Of a DNA stretch of 15,351 bases, positions 1 to 7,286 are shown one piece after another (positions within the stretch are counted from its first letter, which is position 1; each line of letters begins with the position of its first letter). Origin of the DNA: CALKWS01 sp048594865 (GTDB lineage: Bacteria; Actinomycetota; Actinomycetes; Actinomycetales; Beutenbergiaceae). Under the pieces are notes generated by a model. It saw only the letters and a program-made list of their open reading frames with translations. It was not told the DNA's origin and searched no databases. Location of the stretch: positions 1 through 15,351 of the forward strand of contig JBMDWZ010000329.1 in assembly GCA_048594865.1 (NCBI GenBank), given 5' to 3'. The position numbers and the translations under genes are program-made.

Positions 1-91
1 CGTGTTGCTTACATTCTATTCTGCACACACTCGCCGACATCGCACGCGCGAACCCGCGGGGTGAATGTTCAGCCTACGGCGCGCGCCCGCT

Positions 92-132
92 CGAAACACG
101 AAGGCCCGCCGCGTGTCGACACGCGGCGGGCC
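92..132 (-). terminator. Rho-independent terminator of the tig-clpP1-clpP2 cluster
   Basis: Positions 103-132 are a perfect 30-base palindrome: a 15-base arm GGCCCGCCGCGTGTC meets its exact reverse complement. Read on the minus strand, the stem is followed by TTCGTGTTTCG, a short T-enriched tail. It begins 38 bases past the clpP2 stop codon, which is the expected place for a transcription terminator. Bases 1-91 beyond it show no supportable gene; a clpX gene, often next in this order, would lie outside the window. Confidence 0.85.
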
Positions 133-170
133 CTCGTCTACTCCTCGCTAGCGAAGCTAAGTCCGCTCGC

Positions 171-845
171 TCAGCCTTCCTCACCGGGAGGAAGTTGGGA
201 GTTGGGAGCCTTACGGCTTTCCAGGACCTCATCGACCAGGCCGTAGTCCTTGGCGGCGTCAGCGAGCAGGATCTTGTCCCGCTCGATGTCGCGGCGTACG
301 GTCTCGATGTCGGTGCCGGAGTGGCTGGCCAGGGTTTGCTCCAGCCATTCACGCATGCGCATGATCTCGTTCGCGGTGATCTCGATGTCCGAGGCCTGAG
401 CGTATCCACCTTCCATCGCGGGCTGGTGGATCAGCACCCGGGAGTTCGGCAGCGCCAGGCGCTTACCGGGGCTTCCGGCGGCCAGCAGCACCGCGGCGGC
501 CGAGGCCGCCTGGCCCAGCACCACGGTCTGGATCTGCGGCTTGATGTATTGCATCGTGTCGTAGATCGCCGTCATCGCGGTGAACGAGCCACCGGGTGAG
601 TTGATGTACATGATGATGTCGCTGTCGGGGTCCTGAGCCTCCAGGACCAGCAGCTGGGCCATCACGTCATCTGCCGATGCGTCGTCGACCTGGACTCCCA
701 GGAAGATGATGCGGTCTTCGAACAGCTTGGTGTAGGGGTCTTGGCGCTTGAAGCCGTAGGCGGTGCGCTCCTCGAACTGCGGAAGTACGTACCGCGAGGA
801 CGGGCTCATCGCGCGGCCGCCGATACCCGAGTGAAGGTTGTTCAC
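171..845 (-). CDS. clpP2: ATP-dependent Clp protease proteolytic subunit ClpP2
   Basis: This encodes a 224-residue ClpP serine peptidase, one of the two subunits of the actinobacterial ClpP1P2 tetradecamer that degrades unfolded and tagged proteins together with ClpX or ClpC1 in the cytoplasm. The catalytic triad is visible: Ser115 in GQAASAAAVLL, His140 in VLIHQP and Asp190 in IERDKIL. The oligomer and substrate-groove motif INSPGG is at 81-86. I chose the GTG start at 845 because AGGAGA lies 8-9 bases upstream; an ATG 12 codons later (809) has only a weak GGCGG. The N-terminus resembles mycobacterial ClpP2 (RYVLPQFEERTAYG). It follows clpP1 after a 29-base gap, so the two are almost certainly co-transcribed. 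Confidence 0.95.
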   Translation of the reverse strand: MNNLHSGIGGRAMSPSSRYVLPQFEERTAYGFKRQDPYTKLFEDRIIFLGVQVDDASADDVMAQLLVLEAQDPDSDIIMYINSPGGSFTAMTAIYDTMQYIKPQIQTVVLGQAASAAAVLLAAGSPGKRLALPNSRVLIHQPAMEGGYAQASDIEITANEIMRMREWLEQTLASHSGTDIETVRRDIERDKILLADAAKDYGLVDEVLESRKAPNSQLPPGEEG

Positions 846-874
846 GTGTGTGTCTCCTGGTCTCGTTGGCCTGG

Positions 875-1513
875 TCAGTTCTCGTCTTCGGCGAGCTTCT
901 TGGCGCTGTCGCCGCTGGAGCCCACCGTGTGTGCCGAGGTCACCACGTGGTCCACAAACCCGTAGTCCTTGGCTTCGGCTGCGGTGAACCACCGGTCGCG
1001 GTCGGCGTCCTTGTTGATCTGCTCAACGGTCTGACCGGTTTGCTCGGCGGTCAGCTCTGCCATCTGGCGCTTCATGTTCAAGATGAGCTCAGCGTGGATC
1101 CGGATGTCGGTCGCGGTACCGCCGACGCCTCCGGAGGGCTGGTGCATCATGATCCGCGCGTGCGGGGTGGCGAAGCGCTTGCCCTGGGCCCCGGAGGAGA
1201 GCAGGAACTGCCCCATCGAGGCGGCCAGGCCCATCGCCACGGTGGCGACGTCTGGCTTGACGAACTGCATGGTGTCGTAGATGGCCATACCGGCGGTCAC
1301 CGACCCACCGGGTGAGTTGATGTACAGCCAGATGTCCTTGTCCGGGTCCTCGGCGGCAAGCAGCATGATCTGCGCGCAGATCTGGTTTGCGTTGTCGTCG
1401 CGGACGTCTGAGCCGAGCCAGATGATGCGCTCGGAAAGCAGACGGTTGTAGATGTGGTCACCCAGAGCAAATGTCTTGGGGTCGGCCGACGCGGCCATGG
1501 GGCTGGTGCTCAC
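875..1513 (-). CDS. clpP1: ATP-dependent Clp protease proteolytic subunit ClpP1
   Basis: This encodes a 212-residue ClpP paralogue, partner of the adjacent ClpP2. In mycobacteria the two seven-member rings combine into one active mixed complex. The triad is Ser99 in GLAASMGQ, His124 in IMMHQP and Asp173 in DADRDRW; INSPGG is at 65-70. The GTG start at 1513 is favoured because AGGAG sits 7 bases upstream; the ATG at codon 6 (1498) has no ribosome site. The upstream gap to tig carries a ClgR-like inverted repeat (1595-1643) and a TAGTGT hexamer (1551-1556) that could be a -10 element, so clpP1P2 probably has its own promoter besides any read-through from tig. Confidence 0.95.
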   Translation of the reverse strand: MSTSPMAASADPKTFALGDHIYNRLLSERIIWLGSDVRDDNANQICAQIMLLAAEDPDKDIWLYINSPGGSVTAGMAIYDTMQFVKPDVATVAMGLAASMGQFLLSSGAQGKRFATPHARIMMHQPSGGVGGTATDIRIHAELILNMKRQMAELTAEQTGQTVEQINKDADRDRWFTAAEAKDYGFVDHVVTSAHTVGSSGDSAKKLAEDEN

Positions 1514-1594
1514 GTACCTACTCCTGATCGTTGGTGGCGTCCTGATACTGACACTAACGCCAGCGCGGGCGCGCTCATGCCCGCCACAGACCGG

Positions 1595-1643
1595 TTTCGC
1601 TGTGGGCGCATCACCGGGCTACCGGGGTGCGCCCACAGCGAAA
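1595..1643 (-). promoter_or_regulatory. Perfect inverted repeat with ClgR-like operator cores upstream of clpP1
   Basis: TTTCGCTGTGGGCGCA (1595-1610) is repeated exactly as its reverse complement at 1628-1643, separated by 17 bases. Each arm contains CGC-N5-GCG preceded by TT, which fits the published actinobacterial ClgR operator core (TTCGC-N5-GCG). ClgR activates clpP1P2 in corynebacteria, mycobacteria and streptomycetes. The proximal core is about 45 bases upstream of a possible clpP1 -10 (1551-1556), a usual distance for an activator. The same repeat could fold as an RNA hairpin terminating tig, but neither strand has a T-tract after it. The operator reading is preferred. Confidence 0.5.
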
Positions 1644-1659
1644 TAGCGGCGTTCAGGCG

Positions 1660-3105
1660 TTACTTGGAGGCGGAGTCGTCGTCCTGGCTGTCCTGTGCGG
1701 CGTCCTCAGCAGAGTCGGCCTCAACCTCGACGACGTCGACTGCTTCGGTCTCCTCGTCACCTTCGGGGATGCCACCCTGAGCGGCGTCTGCGGCGGCCTG
1801 CTCGGCGGCCGCGATCTGCTCGTCCTCTTCATCGGTGCCGATGTAGTCAGACAGGTCGACATCTTCGCCGGCCTCATCTACGACCTTGACCTGGCGCAAC
1901 GCAACGGCCACGGACTTGTTCCGGGTGACCTCGGCGATGAACGAAGGCATCTGGCCGTTCTGAGCGGCGTTCTGAATGAGCTCGTTGGGGTCCATCTGGT
2001 ACTGGCGCGCGGTGTTCAGCATGAACTCCAGCACCTCGTTCTGCCCAACCTTGACCTCGATCTGCTCGGCCAAAGCGTCCAGCAGCAACTGCCGGCGCAG
2101 GCCGTCGGTGGTCTGAGTGCGGACTTCCTCGGCGTGCTCGGTGTCCTCTTCGCGACCTTCGCCGGCCAGGTGACGGGTGACTTCGGCCTCAACGGCACCG
2201 GAGGGCACGGAGAACTCGGTGACCTCGATGAGGTGATCGATGAGCTTGTCCCGCGCGCTGATCGCCTGGGAGTTGCGCTTGCCGTCCGAAGCCTGCGTGC
2301 GCAGCGACTCGGTCAGTTCATCCAGGGTGTCGTGCTCCGATGCGGTCTGGGCGAAGTCGTCGTCGACCTCGGGCAGTTCCTGCTCCTTGATCGCGCTAGC
2401 GGTCACGGTGACCTGGGCGGACTCGCCCGCACGCTCACCACCGACCAGCTCGGAAGAGAAGGTGGTGGTCTCGCCGGCGCTCAGGCCGATCAGCGCCTCA
2501 TCCAGGCCGTCGAGCATGTTGCCCGAACCAATCTGGTAGGACACCCCGGAGACGGTGTCGATCTCTTCGTCCTCGATCTTGGCACTCATGTCCAGGGTGA
2601 CGAAGTCGCCGTCGGCCGCTGCGCGCTCAACGCTCACCAGGGTGGCGTAACGCTCGCGCAAGGTCTTGAGCTCTTCTTGGACGTCGTCTTCGGAGACCTC
2701 GACGCCGTCGACGGTCAGGGTGATCTCGCTCAGTTCCGGCAGCGTGATCTCCGGGCGCACGTCGACCTCGGCGGTGAAGACCAGCTCGTTTGAGTCTTCG
2801 CTGACCCCGGGCACCGCGGTGACCTCAACCTCGGGCTGACCCAGAGGCTGGATGTCGGATTCCAGGACGGCGTCGCGGTACAGGCCGGGCAGCGCGTCGT
2901 TGACGGCCTGCTCGATGACTACACCTTTGCCCACGCGCTGGTCGATGATGCGCGGCGGGACCTTGCCCTTCCGGAAGCCGGGGATGTTCACCTGTTGGGC
3001 CACGGACTCATAGGCCCGGTCCAGGCTTGGCTGAAGCTCCTCCAGGGAAACTTCCACGGTCAGCTTCACACGGGTCTCATCGAGGGTCTCGACGGCACTC
3101 TTCAC
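1660..3105 (-). CDS. tig: Trigger factor, ribosome-associated chaperone and prolyl isomerase
   Basis: This encodes a 481-residue trigger factor, which docks at the ribosomal exit tunnel and shields nascent chains. Three domains are visible. The N-terminal ribosome-binding domain has the signature GFRKGK at 43-48. The FKBP-type peptidyl-prolyl isomerase domain runs over about 163-245. The helical C-terminal chaperone arms run over about 260-420. A highly acidic tail rich in Glu, Asp and Ala (about 425-481) follows, as is common in actinobacterial homologues. The start is GTG at 3105, supported by the family N-terminus MKSAVETLDETRVKL; the ribosome site is weak (GAAAG, about 9 bases away). A TATCAT at 3247-3252 (minus) is a possible but unsupported -10. 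clpP1 follows after 146 bases, the usual actinobacterial order. Confidence 0.96.
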   Translation of the reverse strand: MKSAVETLDETRVKLTVEVSLEELQPSLDRAYESVAQQVNIPGFRKGKVPPRIIDQRVGKGVVIEQAVNDALPGLYRDAVLESDIQPLGQPEVEVTAVPGVSEDSNELVFTAEVDVRPEITLPELSEITLTVDGVEVSEDDVQEELKTLRERYATLVSVERAAADGDFVTLDMSAKIEDEEIDTVSGVSYQIGSGNMLDGLDEALIGLSAGETTTFSSELVGGERAGESAQVTVTASAIKEQELPEVDDDFAQTASEHDTLDELTESLRTQASDGKRNSQAISARDKLIDHLIEVTEFSVPSGAVEAEVTRHLAGEGREEDTEHAEEVRTQTTDGLRRQLLLDALAEQIEVKVGQNEVLEFMLNTARQYQMDPNELIQNAAQNGQMPSFIAEVTRNKSVAVALRQVKVVDEAGEDVDLSDYIGTDEEDEQIAAAEQAAADAAQGGIPEGDEETEAVDVVEVEADSAEDAAQDSQDDDSASK

Positions 3106-3284
3106 GTTGAATCAGCTTTCGGAGTTGGGGGTGGGTTTCGCAAACCCAGGTCGGTGGCTGGTCGATGAGCGCGAGCCATGAACAGGTGTTTTCCGGCGGG
3201 CGCGCTAGGCGGGCATACCAAAGTACGCCGACGACGCAGCGCCGCCATGATACCGCGCCTGGCCGCTGGCGCCGAACGCCGGAG

Positions 3285-4283
3285 TCAGGCCGCCTCGGAG
3301 CTCGCAGTGGCATCTTTCGAACGTCGCGCGGAGCGCACCCCAAGCAGCACGCTCAGAGCACTTAGGAGCAGCAATGCCACCGCCCCTCCCCAGGGAATCG
3401 CAACCACGCTGTTACTGAGGCTGCGGGCCTGCCCGATCTCACCGGAGGTGGCGTGCGGGGCCACGGTCAGGTCCACGTTCGTTAGCCCTAGCGCCCACAC
3501 ACCGTCCAGCGTGGCGGTTCGGGTGATGGTGCTTCCGGGGAGGATTTCTTCTGCGGTGTGCTGGGCGGAGCTCGCAGCAAGCCCAAAGGGACCGCTGACG
3601 GCCAGGGTCTCCAAGTAATAGGTGCGCAGGTCGCCAGTGTTGGTGACGTCATATGTCACGGCAAGGCCCGTGGGCGCAAAGGGGTTCAGGCTGGGCGGCT
3701 GTTCCAGGCGCACGTTGCTCGCCTGCAGTTCAACCTCGCTGTCACCTGGAATGCGCACGTGGATCCGCAGCGCCATGCGGCGGTCGAACTGCAGGTTGGC
3801 TCCGTCGGATGCCGAGTGCACGCTGAGGATCCCTCCGGTGTGGTCCCCAGGCGCGGCATCGGTGGGGACGTTCACGTGGAAGTCCACTTGCGTGCTCTGC
3901 CCTGGCGCAATGTTCACCTCTTCCACCTCCGGTACCACCCAGGCGCCGAGCGCCTGCACCGGGACATCTCCTGGATACAGGTCCAGCCTGCCGTCGCTGG
4001 TGGTGTAGCCATCGGCGGTGGTGATGGCCAGGGTGAGTTCGGACGTGCCTTGGTTGGTCAGGATGATCCCGTCGGCGATCTGCTCCCCCGGCTGGGCGGT
4101 GTAGGCGAAGTTTGGCCGGCCCTCGCCGTGGTCGTTGTTTGCTGGGGCGATTCCCCAGGTGAGGTTGTCATCGACGCTTTGTGCGCCCGCCATAGGTGCC
4201 GTGAAGCCGATGGCGAGGATCGCGAGTAGTGCCGCGATCAGCGCGCGGGCTTGAGGCAACGCTGAGGTCAAGGTCATGGTCAT
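3285..4283 (-). CDS. Secreted DUF916/WxLIP-type protein with C-terminal membrane anchor
   Basis: This encodes a 332-residue exported protein resembling the actinobacterial branch of the WxL-interacting protein family (DUF916, peptidoglycan-binding domain). A signal peptide spans about 1-34 with a likely AGA/QS cleavage. The typical N-domain opens with LTWGIAPANNDHGEGRPNF and continues with GAWVVPE and APGDHTGGIL (to about 155). A second beta-rich domain includes SLNPFAPTG and TYDVTNTGDLRT. A transmembrane helix at about 298-316 is followed by an Arg/Lys-rich tail. In Firmicutes such proteins bind peptidoglycan and a WxL-domain partner; the adjacent upstream gene here has a WxL-like C-terminus, so it is the likely partner (inference). 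Start ATG 4283 or in-frame ATG 4277; AGGTGAG lies just upstream of both and does not decide. A hairpin separates it from the upstream HtaA gene. Confidence 0.85.
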   Translation of the reverse strand: MTMTLTSALPQARALIAALLAILAIGFTAPMAGAQSVDDNLTWGIAPANNDHGEGRPNFAYTAQPGEQIADGIILTNQGTSELTLAITTADGYTTSDGRLDLYPGDVPVQALGAWVVPEVEEVNIAPGQSTQVDFHVNVPTDAAPGDHTGGILSVHSASDGANLQFDRRMALRIHVRIPGDSEVELQASNVRLEQPPSLNPFAPTGLAVTYDVTNTGDLRTYYLETLAVSGPFGLAASSAQHTAEEILPGSTITRTATLDGVWALGLTNVDLTVAPHATSGEIGQARSLSNSVVAIPWGGAVALLLLSALSVLLGVRSARRSKDATASSEAA

Positions 4284-4303
4284 CTCACCTGGGTTGGGTT
4301 GGA

Positions 4304-4351
4304 GGTGCGGGCCGCCCGCCTCAGCCGCACGCCAAGCGCACGGCCCGCACC
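4304..4351 (-). other. Intergenic inverted repeat between the HtaA-WxL and DUF916 genes
   Basis: GGTGCGGGCCG (4304-4314) is matched exactly by CGGCCCGCACC (4341-4351) with a 26-base loop. It fills the 78-base gap between the two genes. No T-tract follows on the minus strand. It could be a partial terminator, an RNA-processing site or a stabilising intercistronic hairpin. Confidence 0.4.
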
Positions 4352-4361
4352 GGTCAAGTCC

Positions 4362-5792
4362 TCAGCCGATCGCCGTGAGGGTCACGGTTGAGGAGTAGGA
4401 GCCGGCTGGCGTCCCCGCCGGGGCCAGCAGGTTCAGCGCCGCACTGGCCTGCACCGAACCTGGCTGATGCCCGTTGGCGGCTTCGACCAGCACTCGCGAG
4501 GTGCCCAGTCCCCCGTCACCGGGTTGCACGCCTGGCCCCGCGACCGCTCCCACGGTGTTGGAACTGATCGACGGCGCCCAACCCAGCGCACTGGCCGCGA
4601 AGGACTCCGAACCGCCCGCGAAGTCACTGGCTTGGGCAGTCAGCGACCACGAGGCGGCGCTCTCCCGGGTGTCGGTCACGGTGACCGTGGGCAACGCCCC
4701 GGTGGCGGAGAAGGTTCCGCCCTCATTGAGGGTGGCCCGGCCAAGGTTGGCGTTGTTCCCCTCGATCACCCAGGAGAATTCCCCTGGGTTTCCCGGGTCA
4801 ACAGGTCCGGAGTCTTCACCTTCGGGGAGTTCGACGTCGACGATCACCTCGTCCTCACCCGGTTCCGGTTGAGGATCGACCGGCCCGGCATCGACGTCCC
4901 CGGCGTCCCAGGAGACACTCAGTGGGTTGACGGGCTTCTTGGGGTCAACAGCGCCACCGGAGGAGTACCAGTAGGCGGCCTGACCGGTAGCGAGATTGAA
5001 GTCCACTAACGATTGCGGGAACGCACCCCAATGCTCACCGGTGCGCTGCTGCGGCCCGGACGGGCCATCGGGTTGGACCTCGACCGGTACCTCGAGGTAG
5101 TCGGGGGTGACACTAAAGCCCTCCTCGCTCAACTCCACACCGCGCAGGTTTGCCAGTTCGATCTCGGTGGGCTCCAGTTCCACCCACTTCGATGGGTCAT
5201 TCATATCTGCGCCGTACCCAGATGCGGTTCCGCTGAGGGTTCCGGTGCCGTCGGCGTCGATGCTCAGGACCGGGTCGGACACCGACCAGTACGTCATTCC
5301 GCCGTAGTAGACAAAGGTGAAGGCCCCATCCCAGGAGACCTCCGCGGTCCCGGTTGCGGTATCGAGCGTCCCGGTTCCTTGGCTGAAGACCACTTCGTTG
5401 CCGGTGGTGCTGCCCCGCGCTGTGGTGACAGCCGAACCGTTGGCCCCACGGCACTTGGTCTGCCAGGTGGGTGTGTCCCAGCCGCCGTCGGCATTGGGCT
5501 TGCGGATGGACACGTTGCCCTGCGATGCAGAGTAGAACCCGTCCGCTTCGGTCCACACCCGAGAGCTTCCGGTATCTCCGGCTTCTCCTGCGACCAGGAA
5601 GTTGCAGCCTCCGAAGAATGCTCCACCACCGGATTCGTCGTTGACTGACCAGGCCAGGGTGACATCCTGCACCTGTGCTGGTGCGGCCATAGCGGGTGCT
5701 GCGAAGGCCCCGCCAAGGGCGAAAGCGGCAGCCAGCGCGGCCACACTGGCCACACTGCGACCCGCGGTTCGGGCCGGTGAACTTGTACTCAT
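4362..5792 (-). CDS. Secreted HtaA-domain heme-binding protein with C-terminal WxL-like domain
   Basis: This encodes a 476-residue exported protein. A signal peptide covers about 1-37 (cleavage near AMA/APA). An HtaA-type domain covers about 44-297, recognisable from AFFGGCNFL (58-66), TWQTKC (109-114), YYGGMTYW (162-169), GYGADM and the closing AYWYSSGG. An acidic Pro/Glu/Asp-rich linker runs over about 298-337. The last 140 residues look like the actinobacterial WxL-like surface domain: TVTVTDTRESAASWSL with WSL at 382-384, ASDFAGG, LGWAPSIS and the terminal SYSSTVTLTAIG. The second WxL of the Firmicutes domain is replaced by TAI. There is no transmembrane anchor or LPXTG, so retention would depend on the WxL-like part. 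HtaA domains bind heme in corynebacteria. The ATG has AGGAGA just upstream. Classical heme ligands appear absent. Confidence 0.85.
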   Translation of the reverse strand: MSTSSPARTAGRSVASVAALAAAFALGGAFAAPAMAAPAQVQDVTLAWSVNDESGGGAFFGGCNFLVAGEAGDTGSSRVWTEADGFYSASQGNVSIRKPNADGGWDTPTWQTKCRGANGSAVTTARGSTTGNEVVFSQGTGTLDTATGTAEVSWDGAFTFVYYGGMTYWSVSDPVLSIDADGTGTLSGTASGYGADMNDPSKWVELEPTEIELANLRGVELSEEGFSVTPDYLEVPVEVQPDGPSGPQQRTGEHWGAFPQSLVDFNLATGQAAYWYSSGGAVDPKKPVNPLSVSWDAGDVDAGPVDPQPEPGEDEVIVDVELPEGEDSGPVDPGNPGEFSWVIEGNNANLGRATLNEGGTFSATGALPTVTVTDTRESAASWSLTAQASDFAGGSESFAASALGWAPSISSNTVGAVAGPGVQPGDGGLGTSRVLVEAANGHQPGSVQASAALNLLAPAGTPAGSYSSTVTLTAIG

Positions 5793-5844
5793 CGTTCTCC
5801 TATGTCAATCGAAGGTGAGCGGGATGCGTGATGCACCCCAGGGA

Positions 5845-5876
5845 CATGCCGGGACTGCCGCGAATCGCCCGGCATG
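5845..5876 (-). other. Intergenic inverted repeat between the two HtaA genes
   Basis: CATGCCGGG (5845-5853) pairs with CCCGGCATG (5868-5876) around a 14-base loop, inside the 99-base gap between the two HtaA genes. No T-tract follows. It may reduce or tune expression of the downstream HtaA-WxL and DUF916 genes relative to the tightly coupled upstream operon. Confidence 0.4.
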
Positions 5877-5891
5877 GGTAGCGGGCGCCAA

Positions 5892-7286
5892 CTAGGGCGC
5901 AGACCAAGGAAGGACGAACCAGCCGCGTCGAAAGCCCACGAACCCGAGGCTCGACAGGCTCAGCACCCCGGCCATCGACCACGCCACTCGCTGCCGTGGA
6001 TCGGCCAAGATCTGCGAGGCATAGTCCGGGATCAACCCGGAATTGCTCAGCCACTCCACCGGCGTCAGCATGGCTGGCAACACGCCGGTTAGGTCGGCTG
6101 CTCCGGTATCGACCGCGGGGCCGACGGCGGATCCTCCAGCGGGAGGCATCGCCCCACCCGCAGGCGGCGAGTTGCCCGCTGTAGGTGGGTCGTTCCAGAT
6201 CGAATCTTGCCCAAGTCCTGCGCCGAGTTGGGTTCCCGGACTATTCACTCCCGGGGCGTTTTGGTCACCGGGTGTATCTCCTGGGCCGGTTGGCCCTTGG
6301 GGAGGTGTGGGTGGTAGTTCGGGTGTGGTGCCTGTGGGTTCCTCGGCGTCGTAACTAATCCACATGGTGGAGGCGGGCTTAGCGAAGTCCCGGGCTCCGC
6401 CGGAGGTGTACCAGTACGCGGACTGGCCGGTGGCGACGTTAAAGTCGACGAATCCCTGCGGAAAGGATCCCCACTGCGGTTCGTCGGTGAGCTGGGGCAA
6501 CATTCCGCCGTCGGTGTCCACCCGGACGCCCTCGTATCGGGGCACGGTGATGATGCCGCCCGAACCGAGGCGAACATCCTCCAGGGTGGCGATCTCCACT
6601 CCGGTGCGCTCATCGAGTTCGACCCATTTGCTGGTGTCGAACATGTCCGCGCCATACCCACCAAGGTCTGCGCGCAACGTCCCGGTTCCATCCGGCCGCA
6701 CGTCTAGGACCGGGTTGGTCAACCACCAGTAGGTCATCCCGCCGTAGAACACCACGGTCACCGATCCACTCCAGGTGATCTGCGCGGTCCCAGCCTCGGC
6801 GTCGATCTGGCCCTGACCACCTTCGAACACAGCGGTCACGCCCGTTCCGTAGTCGCCGCCGCGTGAGGTCACCGTGCGTCCGGTGTGGTCGGTGCATTTG
6901 TTCTGCCACGTCAAGGGTTCCCAGGTACCAGCGGTGGGCTTTTCGATGCGTACCTGCTGCGCTTCGGTGCGAAACAGTGGGTCACTTCCGGTGGCCTCAG
7001 CCTCGCTCCATACGCGCGCACCGCCAGCGTCTGCGGAGACGCCCGCGGAGAGGAAGTTGCAGCCTCCGAAGAAGGCGCCGCTGCCGGCTTCGGCATTGAG
7101 GCCCCAGCGCAGTTGTGCGTTATCTACCTCGAAGCTGCCGGAGGCCGCATCACCAGGAATATCGACGCGCACCTGGATCTCGTCATCACCCGTGGCGGCC
7201 ACCGGAACCGCGAGCGCCACCATCGCTGCCAATAACGCAGCGGCGCCGAATCGTATCCAGGATCTGCGCGTCCGACGGTGAGTCAT
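5892..7286 (-). CDS. Membrane-anchored HtaA-domain heme-binding protein
   Basis: This encodes a 464-residue surface protein and clear tandem paralogue of the next gene. The N-terminal signal peptide (RRTRRSWIRFG then a hydrophobic core to about residue 31) leads to an HtaA-type domain at about 55-315. Shared motifs are AFFGGCNFLSAG (71-82), TWQNKC (126-131), FYGGMTYW, GYGADM, WGSFPQGFVDFN and AYWYTSGGARD. A Pro/Gly/Thr-rich spacer (about 316-395) projects it from the membrane. A helix at about 435-452 followed by FRRGW is the anchor. Paired Cys76 and Cys131 are conserved in the paralogue and could form a disulfide. The ATG at 7286 has GGGAGG 7 bases upstream and overlaps the previous stop by 4 bases (ATGA). 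Likely role: relay of heme from the wall toward HmuT (inference from HtaA biology). Confidence 0.85.
   Translation of the reverse strand: MTHRRTRRSWIRFGAAALLAAMVALAVPVAATGDDEIQVRVDIPGDAASGSFEVDNAQLRWGLNAEAGSGAFFGGCNFLSAGVSADAGGARVWSEAEATGSDPLFRTEAQQVRIEKPTAGTWEPLTWQNKCTDHTGRTVTSRGGDYGTGVTAVFEGGQGQIDAEAGTAQITWSGSVTVVFYGGMTYWWLTNPVLDVRPDGTGTLRADLGGYGADMFDTSKWVELDERTGVEIATLEDVRLGSGGIITVPRYEGVRVDTDGGMLPQLTDEPQWGSFPQGFVDFNVATGQSAYWYTSGGARDFAKPASTMWISYDAEEPTGTTPELPPTPPQGPTGPGDTPGDQNAPGVNSPGTQLGAGLGQDSIWNDPPTAGNSPPAGGAMPPAGGSAVGPAVDTGAADLTGVLPAMLTPVEWLSNSGLIPDYASQILADPRQRVAWSMAGVLSLSSLGFVGFRRGWFVLPWSAP

Noticed and set aside
846..992. 49-codon upstream extension of clpP2
   Set aside because: It overlaps the clpP1 end, has no ClpP similarity and lacks the ribosome site that serves the GTG at 845.
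1627..2793. Long plus-strand open frame of 388 codons inside trigger factor
   Set aside because: It is antisense to the certain tig gene, with low-complexity Leu/Gly/Val/Asp composition typical of high-GC shadow frames and no domain.
3133..3147. GGGTTT/AAACCC mini-hairpin in the tig leader
   Set aside because: A 6-base stem with a 3-base loop has no ribosome site in it and no known counterpart.
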